64,000 bases of DNA from Granulicella mallensis (GCF_014203225.1 NZ_JACHIO010000002.1:248001-312000), one strand, 5' to 3'. Numbered from the stretch's first letter, positions 17,832-28,612 are shown. A program made the numbers and translations. The notes: generated by a model from the letters alone, not told the origin.

Positions 17832-18446
17832 ATGCCCGACCTCGAACAGATCAAACACGCCCCTGCCTCCGCCGGCATCCTCGATCCCATCGCCAGCCGC
17901 TGGTCCCCACGGGCCTTCAGCGATCAGCCAGTCTCTACAGAAGACCTGCACAAGATCTTCACCGCGGCCTCCTGGGCTGCATCCTCCGCCAACGAGCAGC
18001 CCTGGCGCTTTCTCTTCGGGCGCAATGGCGACGCGACCTTCGCTAAGATCCTCGACTCCATGGTCGAGGCCAACCAGGCCTGGGCCAGGCACGCGCCCGT
18101 TCTCCTGCTCTCGGTCGGCAAGTCTACCTTCTCGCCAGGCCCTTTCAGCGGCCAGAATAACCGTTACGCACTGCACGATACCGGCGCGGCCTCCGCGTAT
18201 CTGACGCTCCAGGCCACCGCGCTCGGCCTGCACGCACACGGCCTTGGCGGCTTCAGCCAGGAGAAGGCCCGCGCTCACTTCAACATTCCCGCAGACTTCG
18301 AGATTGGCGCCTGCTGGGCCATTGGCTATCTCGGCGACCCCGACACCCTGCCAGAGGGACTCAAGCAACGCGAACTCGCACCGCGCACCCGTAAATCGAT
18401 CGCCGATTTCGTCTTTGCCGAATGGGAAGTACCGGCAACGCTCTAA
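17832..18446 (+). CDS. nitroreductase-family flavoprotein
   Basis: 204 residues with the nitroreductase fold signature: an N-terminal RWSPRAFSDQPVS that binds FMN phosphate, AASWAASSANEQPWRF, and AHGLGGF with the C-terminal FMN-contacting part. It should use NAD(P)H and FMN to reduce nitro groups, quinones or similar substrates in the cytoplasm; the real substrate cannot be told from sequence. AAGGAGAA lies 6 bases before the ATG. A hairpin at 18462-18491 follows the stop codon, so it is probably transcribed alone. Confidence 0.92.
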   Translation: MPDLEQIKHAPASAGILDPIASRWSPRAFSDQPVSTEDLHKIFTAASWAASSANEQPWRFLFGRNGDATFAKILDSMVEANQAWARHAPVLLLSVGKSTFSPGPFSGQNNRYALHDTGAASAYLTLQATALGLHAHGLGGFSQEKARAHFNIPADFEIGACWAIGYLGDPDTLPEGLKQRELAPRTRKSIADFVFAEWEVPATL

Positions 18447-18461
18447 GCCAATAGCCACAAG

Positions 18462-18491
18462 CTGGAACAAGAGATTCTCCTCTTGCTCCAG
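18462..18491 (+). terminator. hairpin terminator after the nitroreductase gene
   Basis: CTGGAACAAGAG at 18462-18473 pairs with CTCTTGCTCCAG at 18480-18491 (11 of 12 pairs, 6-base loop), 15 bases after the stop codon. There is no clear T-run. Confidence 0.5.
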
Positions 18492-18543
18492 CCCTTCGCT
18501 GCGGGCCAAGCCTCTGGCACATCACGAGCTTGTATATTCCGGA

Positions 18544-19599
18544 ATGAAATTGAGGGAGGCAGGAATTAACATCGAACAGTTCATCCGAACGTTGCCGAAA
18601 GCAGAACTCCACATGCACCTTGAAGGTTCTCTCGAACCGGCGATGCTGTTCTCTTTGGCTGAACGTAACAACATCTCGCTGCGTTGGCCTTCTGTAGAGA
18701 CACTCCGCGCTGCCTACGAATTCGCCAACCTGGAAGACTTTCTAGCGCTCTACTTTGAGGGTTGCCGGGTTCTGGTGACGGAGCAGGATTTCTATGATGT
18801 GACTGCCGCTTACCTGGCGAAAGCAAGTGAGCAGGGCGTCTGGCGCGCAGAGATTTTTCTCGGCCCGCAGAGCTTCACTGCGCGAGGCGTGTCGATCGAG
18901 GCCATCATGCGCGGTGTGCTTGGCGCTATCGATGACGCGCACTCCGCTACCGACATCAGCGCCGGGTATATCGTCAGCGTTCATCGTCACAGACCCGTCG
19001 AAGATGCGATGGAAGTACTCGACGCTATCGCGCCGTGGGCCGAACAAGTCGCCGGCATCGGCATGGGCGGCCCGGAAGTGGGTTATCCTCCGGGGAGATT
19101 CAGGCCGTTCTACCTTAAGGCCAAAGCATTGGGTTACAAAACCACAGTTCATGCAGGCGAAGAAGGGCCGCCCGCATACATCCGCGAGGCTCTGGACATG
19201 CTGCCCATCGACAGGATCGATCATGGTGTCACCGCACATCGCGATGAAGAGCTGATGGAGCGACTCGCCACGGAGCTGATCCCTCTCACGGTTTGTCCGC
19301 TCTCCAACCTCCGCCTGAAGGGTGTTCCATCGCTAGAGGTACATCCGCTCAAGAAAATGCTGGATCGTGGACTGCGAGTGAGCGTTCACTCCGATGATCC
19401 GCCGTACTTCGGCGGCTACGTCAATGAGAACCTGCTCGCGTGCTGGAAGGCTCTGGGCCTATCCGTAGAGGACATCGCTGCTCTTGCGCGCAACAGCTTC
19501 CTCGGCTCCTTTGCGACCTCAGAGGAGATCCAGGAAGGAGTGGACGCAGTGAACAATCATCTCGTCAGCTTTAGGAAAGACCTCGTTGGACAGGGGTAG
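18544..19599 (+). CDS. adenosine/adenine deaminase
   Basis: 351 residues read from ATG 18544; the frame is open upstream, but that part overlaps the nitroreductase gene and its terminator. Zinc ligands and catalytic residues are all visible: HMH in ELHMHLEGSLEP, the His and Glu in VHAGEEGPP, His in DRIDHGV, and the two Asp in VHSDDPPYFGGY. The last motif, with PxYFGGY after the Asp pair, is the form usual in the adenine deaminase branch rather than in classical adenosine deaminases, so adenine may be the substrate. It acts in purine salvage in the cytoplasm. The ribosome binding site is weak. A strong hairpin (19658-19684) follows. Confidence 0.9.
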   Translation: MKLREAGINIEQFIRTLPKAELHMHLEGSLEPAMLFSLAERNNISLRWPSVETLRAAYEFANLEDFLALYFEGCRVLVTEQDFYDVTAAYLAKASEQGVWRAEIFLGPQSFTARGVSIEAIMRGVLGAIDDAHSATDISAGYIVSVHRHRPVEDAMEVLDAIAPWAEQVAGIGMGGPEVGYPPGRFRPFYLKAKALGYKTTVHAGEEGPPAYIREALDMLPIDRIDHGVTAHRDEELMERLATELIPLTVCPLSNLRLKGVPSLEVHPLKKMLDRGLRVSVHSDDPPYFGGYVNENLLACWKALGLSVEDIAALARNSFLGSFATSEEIQEGVDAVNNHLVSFRKDLVGQG

Positions 19600-19657
19600 G
19601 AACTGGATCTACGATAACGCGCAGATATTCAGTACCGCTACTGGGTTAGGAAGAACA

Positions 19658-19684
19658 GGAGCGGCCTGCTTCTGAGGCCGCTCC
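19658..19684. terminator. hairpin between two converging genes
   Basis: GGAGCGGCCT at 19658-19667 pairs perfectly with AGGCCGCTCC at 19675-19684 around a 7-base loop. It lies between the deaminase gene and the converging FG-GAP gene and could serve both. Confidence 0.6.
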
Positions 19685-19723
19685 CATTGTTGTGGAGGCA
19701 TTTGGGTTCCAATGTCAGCGGCC

Positions 19724-22700
19724 CTAATTGACCGTGACGCCGACTGTTGTAGTTTGCGGCGATGCGGTACTTCCGCTAGCCGGCGTAGCCGTAACTGTAA
19801 CCGTGAAGTTCATCGGGACAGTCGTCGGTGGAGCTGTCGAGCCTGAGCCTCCACCCCCGTTGCAGCCGGTGAGCAGCGTGCCGAGTGAAAGCACGACACC
19901 GAGGCCGAGCACAGCCAATATCCGCACGCGCCTGCGGCGCCCAAAGAAGATACAGCAGAGCACGGCGAGGCTGGCCGTAGCGCCCGTCGTTCCCCAGGAT
20001 GTCGCTGAATGATTCACGTCTGCGCTGGCGGTTGTGGTGCCGATCACCAGCGTGGCTGTCGACGATTGTCCCGCTGCCAGCGTAACGCTGCCCGGATTCA
20101 CCGTGCAGGACGCGTTCGCGGGAGCCCCTGAACAAGTCAGGTTGACCGCGCCAGCGAAGCTGGCATTTGCCGCGAGGTTGAGCGTTACGACACCGTTGGC
20201 TCCGCTGCCAAGCGAGAGCGTTGCGGACGTATTTGTGAGCGAGAACGCCGGAGTGAGCACAGTGATCGTGACAGCCGTCGTCGAGGAGATTGCAGGGTTG
20301 AAGTTGGCATCGCCGGCATAGATCGCCTTGAGGCTGTGCGCCCCAACAGCAAACGAAGCCGTTGTGAAGACTGCCGTTCCGTTTGTCACGTCAGCTTTGC
20401 CGAGCTTCGTGCTGCCGTCATAGAACGAGACCGATCCGGTCGGCACAGGGCGATTGCTCATGCCCGCCGCGACCGTAGCGGTGAGGGTTTCGGTCGACCC
20501 GAAAGCTGCCGAGGAAGCCGACACAGCCAGCCCCAAGGTAGAGGCACCCTGGCCGACGAAGAGTGCAGGACCATAACCCGACTCCGTCATCACATCCAGT
20601 GCGTTGTCGTTATAAAAGTTGCCGACCTGCGGAAGCGTACCGTCGAGACTCTCGAGTTGATTGACAGGTCCGGAGAACTGGCCGTTACCCAGTCCAAGGA
20701 GAGTCACCATGCCGTAATAATCCTTCGGCTGGCCGTTGGTGGAGTAGAGCGTGGCGACGATGTCAGGATTGCCGTCAGTGTTCATGTCCGCCAGCTGCAG
20801 GCCCCAAAAGAAGTTTCCGGTTGCGATGAGCGAAGGCGTGTTGAAAGTGCCATCGCCGTTGCCGGTAAGGGTGAGAATACCGCCAGTGGCTATGGTGCTT
20901 CCCTCCACCTCTTCCGCGCTGAGCACCAGGTCGGCCTTGCCGTCGCCATTGATGTCTCCGGCGGCAACATTGCTGACGAGGTAGTTTGTCAGAATGGTGC
21001 TTGGGGAGCCGAAGGTGCCGTCTCCATTGCCCGAAGCGAGCAGGATGCTAAAACCCGAACCAGTAGCAAACGGCGCGTCATCGAGAACAAGATCGAGCTG
21101 GCCGTCTCCGTTGATATCGGCAAGCGTCGCGCTATACAGTTCCGTGCCGGCTTGCGTAAACGCCGGAGTAGCGAACGTACCATCGCCCTTGCCCAGCAGG
21201 ACATAGAATCCGGACGGAGCGCCATTCGCAGAGCCGCAAGCCACGTCACCGCCGTAGGGGATGACCAGATCGGTCTTGCCATCGCCGTTCACGTCACCAG
21301 CCGCAGCGTAGTACACCGGGCAGGCAAGCGTAGAGGGAAGGTTGACAGACACCGGTGCAGCAAAAGTTCCGTCGCCCTTGGATAGCGCAACCGTCACGTC
21401 ACCCGCGGCACCTGTGAACACAAGATCCTCATTGCCGTCGCCGTTCAGGTCAGCGTGGATGGGTTGAATGTACTGCAGATCCGCAGGCACTCCGCCAGCG
21501 AGAGACTGTACGAAGGTAAAGTTGCCCTTGCCGTCATTGACGCCTGTCAGCATCTCCACCCCGGTAGGGATGGCATGGAGAAAGACCGCATCGCTGTAAC
21601 CGCTGGCGGTGTACTTGCCCGTCGTCTCCAGATTCCAATCGATGCCCTCTGGATCGCTGGCGGTGGTGATGAGGGGAGCTCCGCCAAACTGGCCCTTGCC
21701 GTTGCCGAAGAACAGGGCTACCTGCTTATAGTCGCTGCCAAGTTGAGCAATGTCTGGAATGCCATCGCCATTGAAATCCGCGAGCACGATTCCCTGGTCC
21801 GTCGTGGGATCGACGACATATTGCGCGGCCGTTGTGGGTGCTGCAAAGGTCCCATCGCCATTGCCAAGATAGATGCCGAGTGTGCCTCCGCCGGCTATGA
21901 GATCCGGATTGCCGTCACCGTTCAGATCAGCGAAGGCCATCTGCGTTACACCGACAATCTGATAGAACCCGCTCGACACGGCAGTGTTGAACGATCCATT
22001 GCCTTGTCCCAGCCCAGCCATCAGAGTTCCGTTGATGTCACTCACGACGTCGAGTTTTTTGTCATTGTTCAGATCAACGAACTGTACCCCGGTGCTGTTG
22101 AAGGGTACGCCAAAGCCACTGCCCGCCGATACCGGTACAGAGATAGGAATCGTCGTGCCGAGCCCGCCAAACGTACCGTCGCCGTTGCCGAGAGCCGTCG
22201 TGACCACATACTGTCCAGTGGTTTGCGAAGTCTGCTCATCGATGGCGACTGCGATATCGAGCTTGCCGTCGCCGTTGATATCGCCCAACGCAATGCCATC
22301 GTCATACGGCAGTTGCACCGAAGCGGGGACCGAGAACATCTGTACCTGCGCTTTAGTTGGCAGGTCGAAGGTGCCATTGAGTTTGCTGCTGCCAGACATC
22401 ACTTCTAGATAGATATTGGCGCTGGTTTGAGAGACGAACTGCGACACGGTAAAGATCAGGTCGGGTATGCCATCCCCGTTCACGTCCTGCACGAGAACGT
22501 CGTTCGGATAGCCATTCGTGGCGTCTAGCGTCGTTGCCACCGCCCCACTGAAGGTACCGTTGCCCGTGTTCAACCATGTGATCATCGCATTGTTGTTGTA
22601 GTCGAATGCGACGATGTCAATAGCACCATCATTGTTCATGTCTATGGCGTAGGCGTTGTTCACACTCGATGTCTGGTAATTCGGATTGTAGTAACTCACC

Positions 22701-23152
22701 GGTGCGGCCAGGCTACCGCCCCCATTACCGAGCAAGATGTTCAGGGTGCCATCCTGCTGCAGAACCGCAATGTCCGGTTTCCCGTCTTTGTTGAAGTCGG
22801 CAGTGAGTTCCACTGTTACGCCATTGTCAAAGACGCCGGTAGCGAGCGATGCGGTAGTACGCCCGTCGAATGTCGGCGCGTTCACGTAGCCGCCAAAGTT
22901 CGGCGAGGTAACGTAGTTGGTCGTATCCTGCGCCTGGAGCTGTCCGTTAGTTTTTGCGGCCTGCAGGGGATGCGCTTTGAGAAAGGGCACCATTACCTGT
23001 TGGGCTGGCGTCTGGAAGCGCTGCAGTGCCGCAGGCAGAGGTGGGGTCTGCGTGCGAACAGGGCGCGCCTGCTTCTGAGCCATGGCGAATCCCGAAAGTA
23101 TCGAACAGAGCAGCGCGAGGGTCTTCGCACCTTGAAACAGTCTATGTGACAT
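19724..23152 (-). CDS. secreted FG-GAP/VCBS-repeat protein with Ig-like domain
   Basis: About 1142 residues. I chose ATG 23152 because AGGAGG sits 6 bases before it; the ATG 21 bases upstream has no such site. A signal peptide (ending near GFAMAQ) is followed by many FG-GAP repeats of the integrin-like calcium-binding type, seen as repeated DxNxDGxxDxx loops (for example DFNKDGKPDIAV, DVNGDGIPDLI, DINGDGKLDIAV) over residues ~110-890. An Ig-like (Big_5-type) domain follows (PVPTGSVSFYDGS to LKAIYAGDANF), then a second Ig-like part. The C-terminus has a hydrophobic helix, a run of Arg (GRRRRVR), another hydrophobic helix ending in LLTGCNGGGGSG, and a final beta-rich tail. The upstream S53 peptidase ends in the same way. 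It is probably a cell-surface adhesin or lectin-like protein, cotranscribed with the peptidase 60 bases upstream. Confidence 0.88.
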   Translation of the reverse strand: MSHRLFQGAKTLALLCSILSGFAMAQKQARPVRTQTPPLPAALQRFQTPAQQVMVPFLKAHPLQAAKTNGQLQAQDTTNYVTSPNFGGYVNAPTFDGRTTASLATGVFDNGVTVELTADFNKDGKPDIAVLQQDGTLNILLGNGGGSLAAPVSYYNPNYQTSSVNNAYAIDMNNDGAIDIVAFDYNNNAMITWLNTGNGTFSGAVATTLDATNGYPNDVLVQDVNGDGIPDLIFTVSQFVSQTSANIYLEVMSGSSKLNGTFDLPTKAQVQMFSVPASVQLPYDDGIALGDINGDGKLDIAVAIDEQTSQTTGQYVVTTALGNGDGTFGGLGTTIPISVPVSAGSGFGVPFNSTGVQFVDLNNDKKLDVVSDINGTLMAGLGQGNGSFNTAVSSGFYQIVGVTQMAFADLNGDGNPDLIAGGGTLGIYLGNGDGTFAAPTTAAQYVVDPTTDQGIVLADFNGDGIPDIAQLGSDYKQVALFFGNGKGQFGGAPLITTASDPEGIDWNLETTGKYTASGYSDAVFLHAIPTGVEMLTGVNDGKGNFTFVQSLAGGVPADLQYIQPIHADLNGDGNEDLVFTGAAGDVTVALSKGDGTFAAPVSVNLPSTLACPVYYAAAGDVNGDGKTDLVIPYGGDVACGSANGAPSGFYVLLGKGDGTFATPAFTQAGTELYSATLADINGDGQLDLVLDDAPFATGSGFSILLASGNGDGTFGSPSTILTNYLVSNVAAGDINGDGKADLVLSAEEVEGSTIATGGILTLTGNGDGTFNTPSLIATGNFFWGLQLADMNTDGNPDIVATLYSTNGQPKDYYGMVTLLGLGNGQFSGPVNQLESLDGTLPQVGNFYNDNALDVMTESGYGPALFVGQGASTLGLAVSASSAAFGSTETLTATVAAGMSNRPVPTGSVSFYDGSTKLGKADVTNGTAVFTTASFAVGAHSLKAIYAGDANFNPAISSTTAVTITVLTPAFSLTNTSATLSLGSGANGVVTLNLAANASFAGAVNLTCSGAPANASCTVNPGSVTLAAGQSSTATLVIGTTTASADVNHSATSWGTTGATASLAVLCCIFFGRRRRVRILAVLGLGVVLSLGTLLTGCNGGGGSGSTAPPTTVPMNFTVTVTATPASGSTASPQTTTVGVTVN

Positions 23153-23212
23153 ACACAGCCTCCTGAATTTCATCTATTGATCCGCGAAGAAACTACAACC
23201 TGAAGAATTCGG

Positions 23213-26200
23213 CTAGTTGACCGTTACGTTTACCGTGCTGGTCTGCGCACCCACACCTGTTGCCGACGAAGTCACCGTAATGACATAGGCGCCGGCGGTC
23301 GTACCGGAACTGGTGGGGCTGCTACCGGTACCGCCACCGCTCGCGGCTGAGTGGCCACCACCGCAGCCGATGATCGAGCCTAATGAAGCCAGCACAATCA
23401 GCATCGACAGCAACCGCAGGTACCGGCGACGGCGTGTGGGCACAAGCAGGAAGACACCGAAAGCGAGGAACGTACCGCTGATACCGCGCAACAGGTCACG
23501 AGACCTGTCGAGCGAACTAGTCGTGCGAGCCGTAGAGCTGACCGTCAGCACGGAAGATGCTGCAGCCGCGCCTGTGATACTCACCGAAGGCGGAGTCATC
23601 GCACAGGTAATCGGATCGACAGCACCCGCAGGCGAACTGGTTACAGCGCACGCAAGACTGACGGTGCCGGTATATCCACCCGCCGGAGTCACACCGATCG
23701 TTACGGCGTTGCCGCTGGAGGCGCCAGCCTGGATACTGAGGGCTCCGCTATTGGTGAGCAAGAGACTTGCTGCAACCGCAGCCGTAACCGTCACCTTCGT
23801 AGTCGTGGATGCCGTGACCTTGCCGGTCGCCGCATCCGTGCCGGAGATCGTTACGGTGTAGCTGCCCCCACTAGTCGACGCCGTCGAATTGACTGTCAGC
23901 GTCCCGGTCGCCACGCCTGTGCCTGTGATGTTGACCGTCGCGGGCACACTGCACGTGATGGGACTGGTCGCATTTGCAGGTGTCGAAGTAACCGCGCAAC
24001 TCAGATTCACTATTCCGGCAAATCCGTTGTTCGGTGTGGCAGAGATCGTGGCTGTGTTGCCGGTGTTACTTCCAGCGGTAATCGCGATGGTACCGGCCTT
24101 CAGAGTGAAGCTCGCCTGCGAGACAGTGATGCTGCTTGTGGCCGAAGACCCCTGGTAGTTGCTATCGCCTGAATAGGTCGCCGACAACGTGTTGGCTCCG
24201 GCAAGAAACTGACTTCCCTGCACCGTAAAGTTCGCATACGAGACAGCGGAGCCATCGGTGGCAACGCCTGTGAGAAGGCTGGAGGCACTGCCGAGCGTGA
24301 CGCCGTTGGCTGTAAGAGTGATGGTGCCCGTTGGAGCCGTCCCGAGGCTGGTGGTCCCGATATCGACCTGCACCACCTCACTAGCCGTTGAATTCAACGT
24401 GGGGCTGGCGTCGAAGACAGACGCAGTCGTAGCTCCTTTGACGACCGTGAAAGCCACGGTATTGCTGGTGTTGGCTTTGTAGCTGGAGTCTCCTGGATAC
24501 GTGGCAACCACTTTGTGTGTACCCACCACGAACGGATACACGCCTGCTGCCATGCTGGGAAACGAAGCGAAGTTGCCGCTGCTCATCGGTGCGGTACCCA
24601 GCGTGGCGCCGTTGTCCGCAATCGTGAAGGTTCCGGTCGCAAGACCGAGTGAGGCGTCATAGCCCTCTGCCGTTCCGTAGACCGACGCATCCGCGAAGAT
24701 GTAGGAGCCATAAGGAATCGCAGCGAGGTTGGTGAGCGGCGCGCTGCCTCCCGCAGTGCCATAAGCATTCACCGTCAGGAGCGTGCTGCTGGCCTCAGCG
24801 GCAATGTTCACATTGATAGGCGTTGAGCTGCTCGCAGCATCCGCGGTATCGCCACTGTAGCGCGCATAGACGGTATACGTTCCGCCTGGCAGTCCGTTGT
24901 AGCTGAGAGTGCCCGCACCGCTGCTGATAGGAACGACAACCTGTCCGTTATTGGTAGGCTGAGCCGCACCGGCAGTCTGCGTGGTAACTAACGCGGCTGA
25001 ACCGGTCGCGGTGGAAGGAGTAACCCCAACGCTGAAGTTCAGGCTGGTGCCATGAGTGACGCTTACCGGCAACGTGGAGCCGTCGATCTTCAGCGATATA
25101 GACGTGCCGCTCGCAGCAACAGAGCTCCAGTTGGATAGCATGGCGGACGCGTCGACGCTGCCGAGGCCGGACGCAAGATCGTAGCCAGTGCCCGCATCGT
25201 AACCGGTCGTAAAGCCGTTGGAGCCGCAGTTGGGGCTGCCACTGGCGCACACCACGGCGTTGTTGCCCGTAGTCACGTCATGGAAGACGGTGGCGTACTG
25301 GCTTGCTGCAAGCTGATAGAGCACATCGTTCGCCTGACCGAGGCGAGATCCCGTAGCCTGCACGACGAGCGCAAGCATGCCGGCAAATGCGGGGGTAGAA
25401 GCTGAAGTGCCGCCAGCGCCGGAGAACGTCGAACTCGATGTGAACGCGCTGTTGGTCATCTGGCAGTCAGGCCCTGAAAACGCCGAACCGGCGCCACAGA
25501 CAAGCCATACTGCGCCATACAGGCCATTTCCTGCCATGAATGCAACGTCGGGCAAATCGCGCTTACCGTCTGCTGGTGTCAGCGCTGTCTGGAACGCGGG
25601 CTTGCTGAAGACGGAACTTACGCCACCGCCACCACCGATAATGTCGGTGGCTCCTCCGCTGGTAAGAGGAGAATTATTGGCCAGCGCACCGTTCGAAGAG
25701 GTCGAGTCGTTCCACGGCAGCTCTGGGATGTACTTCAGAGCTGTGCGCCAATACGGCGCCGCACCACTGTAGGGAGATCCATTCAACGAGTCCTGCACAT
25801 AATCAGTGAAGTTTGTGCCGAGAATGTCATAGTCCGTGCCGCCCACAGAAACGTTGTAGGGCGTAGAACCGATCCCGTTCACCGCGAGACCCTGCGTCGC
25901 TATGGTGGAGTTATCCGCGTCGCAGTTTGCGGCTCCGCTATCGCCTGAGGAAACCGTAACCGTGATGCCCTGTGCCGCGGCCTGCTGGTACTTCTCCGCG
26001 AGGAACTGACTTGTCGAGCTTCCCAATCCCGCCTCGCATTCGCCGAAGCTGATGCTGAGCACGCTGACGGTGTTGTCATCCACGGCTCGCTCGATAGCAT
26101 CGAAGAGCCCGGATGAAAGATCGCTGTCATCCGACGTGTAGTAGTTGATCTTCGCCTTGGGCGCGATGCCGCCAAGCACTTCGAGATCGAGGAAAGTTTC

Positions 26201-27154
26201 GACCTCATCGCCATTGATACCGGGGTCTGCGCCGTCAATGATGACCGTCGGCAAATTAACGTTGGCAGCGGTCTCGCCAAGGAAGTCCTCGCGGTACAGA
26301 CTCACAGGGGTCAGGTCGACGTTCGAATCGCCCACAACGCCAACCGTAACGCCGGTGCCGTCATAGCTCGTCCCCGAATAGTTCGGATTGAGCAGACTGT
26401 TCGGCACGTTATAGATCGTTGCCGCGTCTGCCGGGTTGATGTAGAGATACGGTGCGCCTGAAGTAGAAAAGAGTGTGAAGTCCGGGCGAATCGTCTTCGT
26501 GTTCGCGTCAAACTTAGCGCTCGGCCCCTTCTGTAAAGTGGGGCGCGGATGAAAGTCGTCAAGCCCTACCAGGCCCGCCACCGCAGACGAAAACGCGCGT
26601 GGCACCTGCGGCGACGTGGTGTTGGCCATATGCCGCACACCGTCCAGGGAGAGCGAATGAATCTCGGTGTTGAAGGCCTTCTGCGCCTGCGCAACGTTGC
26701 CGGAGAACTAAATGAGATTGGCTGCGGCCGAGACCTTCTCCACCGTGAACCCCTGCGACTGCAGCCACGACGAAAGCGTGGCGATGTCGTCGGTAGAAGC
26801 CCCAAACGTAGAGCCGAACTGCGCAGGCGTTAGCCATTTGTGGAAGTTCGGCGACGCGGGGTTCTGCACATCGCTCAGGTACTGAGCCAACGCCTGCTGG
26901 CGAGTGCTGCTTCGAGCGAGCACTAAGAGCATATGGCGCACGGGGGTAGAACCTGACACAGCACCGAGATCCTGCGACCGTTTTAGCTGCGGGCGAATTT
27001 CGTTCGACAGCGGAACCTTATCACCGGCATTGATTGCTGTGGTGATAAGCCGGGCTGCCGGCGAGGTCTGCGCGCGGGCCCCGGCAGAAAGCAGAGTACA
27101 AATGGCCAGCGTAGCTACGGTGCAAAGAGAGCGATAGAGTACATTGCGAATCAT
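23213..27154 (-). pseudogene. S53 (sedolisin/kumamolisin-type) peptidase gene with one in-frame TAG
   Basis: Read from ATG 27154 (AAGGAG 8 bases upstream) the frame gives a signal peptide, then a pro-kumamolisin activation domain, and is cut by a TAG at 26708-26710. The same frame continues without any shift directly after it (FSGNVAQAQKAF and onward) for about 1165 more residues to 23213. The peptidase part is intact: the Glu and Asp of ETFLD, a conserved Asp, and the nucleophile in GTSASTP. Three or more Ig-like domains follow, then a C-terminus with hydrophobic helix, TRRRR, hydrophobic helix, IIGCGGG and a beta-rich tail. Full length would be about 1313 residues. A CAG-to-TAG change (Gln to stop) would explain it, since related proteins often have an FSG motif just here. 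It is either a recent inactivation, readthrough, or a sequencing error. Restarting at ATG 26638 would lose the signal peptide. Confidence 0.85.
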
Positions 27155-27502
27155 CGGCCAAACTCCTTCGGAAACATCAGGTACTTCCGTGAACCCCTGG
27201 AATGGAACTCTGCGATCATCGACATCCGGGGCCATACGACTTGAGTTGCCAGGCCTGAACGGCATCGCCGATAACGGAGAGGCACGCCGGTGGCAGGCAT
27301 TGCGAAAATTGTGGGGGTGAGTCTTTGCTTGGGTCTGAGCGTACAACCTGTAACGCTCCTGTAATCCGGCTCAAAGCACGGTATGCGCCGAGCCGTGTAC
27401 TTCCTGCGCCGAGCCGATGGCTGTAATGCCTGTGTTGTGTGCCTACAATAAAACCACTGGAAAAAATAAATTAGGACCACAGAAAAGAATTGATGAAACC
27501 CA
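27155..27502. other. divergent control region between the S53 gene and the kinase gene
   Basis: About 350 bases with no credible gene. It must hold promoters for both directions; I found no clear consensus match or palindrome. Confidence 0.4.
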
Positions 27503-28612
27503 TTGAATAGAACTGATTCCAATCTGCGTTTTCTACGCTTCTGGCCCTTGCAGTTGATGGGCTGGGGAACCTATTTCGGCGTGAATGTACTGTGCTCTTT
27601 GCCGTGGTGGCGCAGACTGGATTACGACGCTTTTCGTGGCGCTTTCCTGCTGAGCAGCTTTCTCGCCAGCTTTCCCATGTACTGGCTTTGCCACTTGCTC
27701 TGGAAGCGCCACGCACGCGTTTGGACAGTTGCTCTCGTGTGCATGCTGGCCTCTCTTCCGCTGGGAATGCTGTGCTCGGCGAGTGCCTTTGAAGCCGCCG
27801 TGCGGCTCAGCTCGGTACGGCCGCCGTTCAAATGGGTCGATGTCATTACAGCTACGCCCAGCGGATGGTATGCACTGATCGCCTGGAGTTCGTTCTACTT
27901 CGGCATCAAGCATTACCTGGCACTTGAGGAGAAGCATCGTCAACTCATCGCGACGGAGATCATGGCGCAGGAAGCGCAACTGCGCGCCCTTCGCTTTCAG
28001 TTGCAACCCCACTTTCTCTTCAATACTTTGAACGCGATCTCAACCCTCGTGCTGAATAACCAGACATTCGCCGCCACCGAAATGATCGGCAAGCTCGCGC
28101 ATTTGCTGCGCAGCACGCTGGACGCGCCCGATCTGCATACGATTCCTTTGAGCGACGAACTCGCGGTTACCGAAGAGTACCTGGCCATCGAGGAGGTGCG
28201 TTTCGGAGACCGTCTCACCGTGCGCTGGGACATCGATCAAACGCTCGTCGACACCATCGTGCCGCGGCTCATCCTGCAGCCGCTGGTTGAAAATGCGGTA
28301 CGCCACGGCATTGCACGCCGACCTCAAGGCGGATTTATTCTGGTAAAGACGCATCGGGAAGGAGACCACCTGGCGTTGCTGATAGAAAACGAGCCACCGG
28401 AAGAGTCCGCAGCCATGCTGTTGGATGGCGTGCCACGCATCGGCGGCGTTGGTCTCGAAAATGTCCGCCAACGGCTCGAGCAGATGTATGGCTCTGAGAG
28501 CAGCATGCACACCACCACCAACGCCCGTGGCAACTATGAGGTTGCCTTGCGGATGCCACTCTCGATGAACAGAAATAGCAGTGAATACAAGCTGTCGCAG
28601 TCAGGCCTATGA
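27503..28612 (+). CDS. LytS/YehU-type sensor histidine kinase
   Basis: 369 residues. The first possible codon is TTG at 27503; the next in-frame ATG would lose part of the first membrane helix. An out-of-frame ATG ten bases earlier opens a five-codon frame that ends across this TTG. Four membrane helices occupy about residues 12-135. Then comes the His_kinase domain with the phospho-acceptor His in RFQLQPHFLFNTLNAIS, and a short ATPase domain (LVENAVRHGI; GGVGLENVRQRL). The gene overlaps the LytTR regulator gene by four bases (ATGA), so the two form a pair. What it senses is unknown. It is transcribed away from the secreted S53/FG-GAP genes and may control them. Confidence 0.9.
   Translation: MNRTDSNLRFLRFWPLQLMGWGTYFGVNVLCSLPWWRRLDYDAFRGAFLLSSFLASFPMYWLCHLLWKRHARVWTVALVCMLASLPLGMLCSASAFEAAVRLSSVRPPFKWVDVITATPSGWYALIAWSSFYFGIKHYLALEEKHRQLIATEIMAQEAQLRALRFQLQPHFLFNTLNAISTLVLNNQTFAATEMIGKLAHLLRSTLDAPDLHTIPLSDELAVTEEYLAIEEVRFGDRLTVRWDIDQTLVDTIVPRLILQPLVENAVRHGIARRPQGGFILVKTHREGDHLALLIENEPPEESAAMLLDGVPRIGGVGLENVRQRLEQMYGSESSMHTTTNARGNYEVALRMPLSMNRNSSEYKLSQSGL

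Noticed and set aside
20336..22408. Two long plus-strand frames (349 and 317 codons)
   Set aside because: Antisense to the FG-GAP repeats; the periodic repeat DNA keeps the opposite frame open.
27493..27510. Five-codon ATG frame overlapping the kinase TTG start as a regulatory upstream frame
   Set aside because: It has only a weak ribosome binding site, and nothing shows that it is translated.
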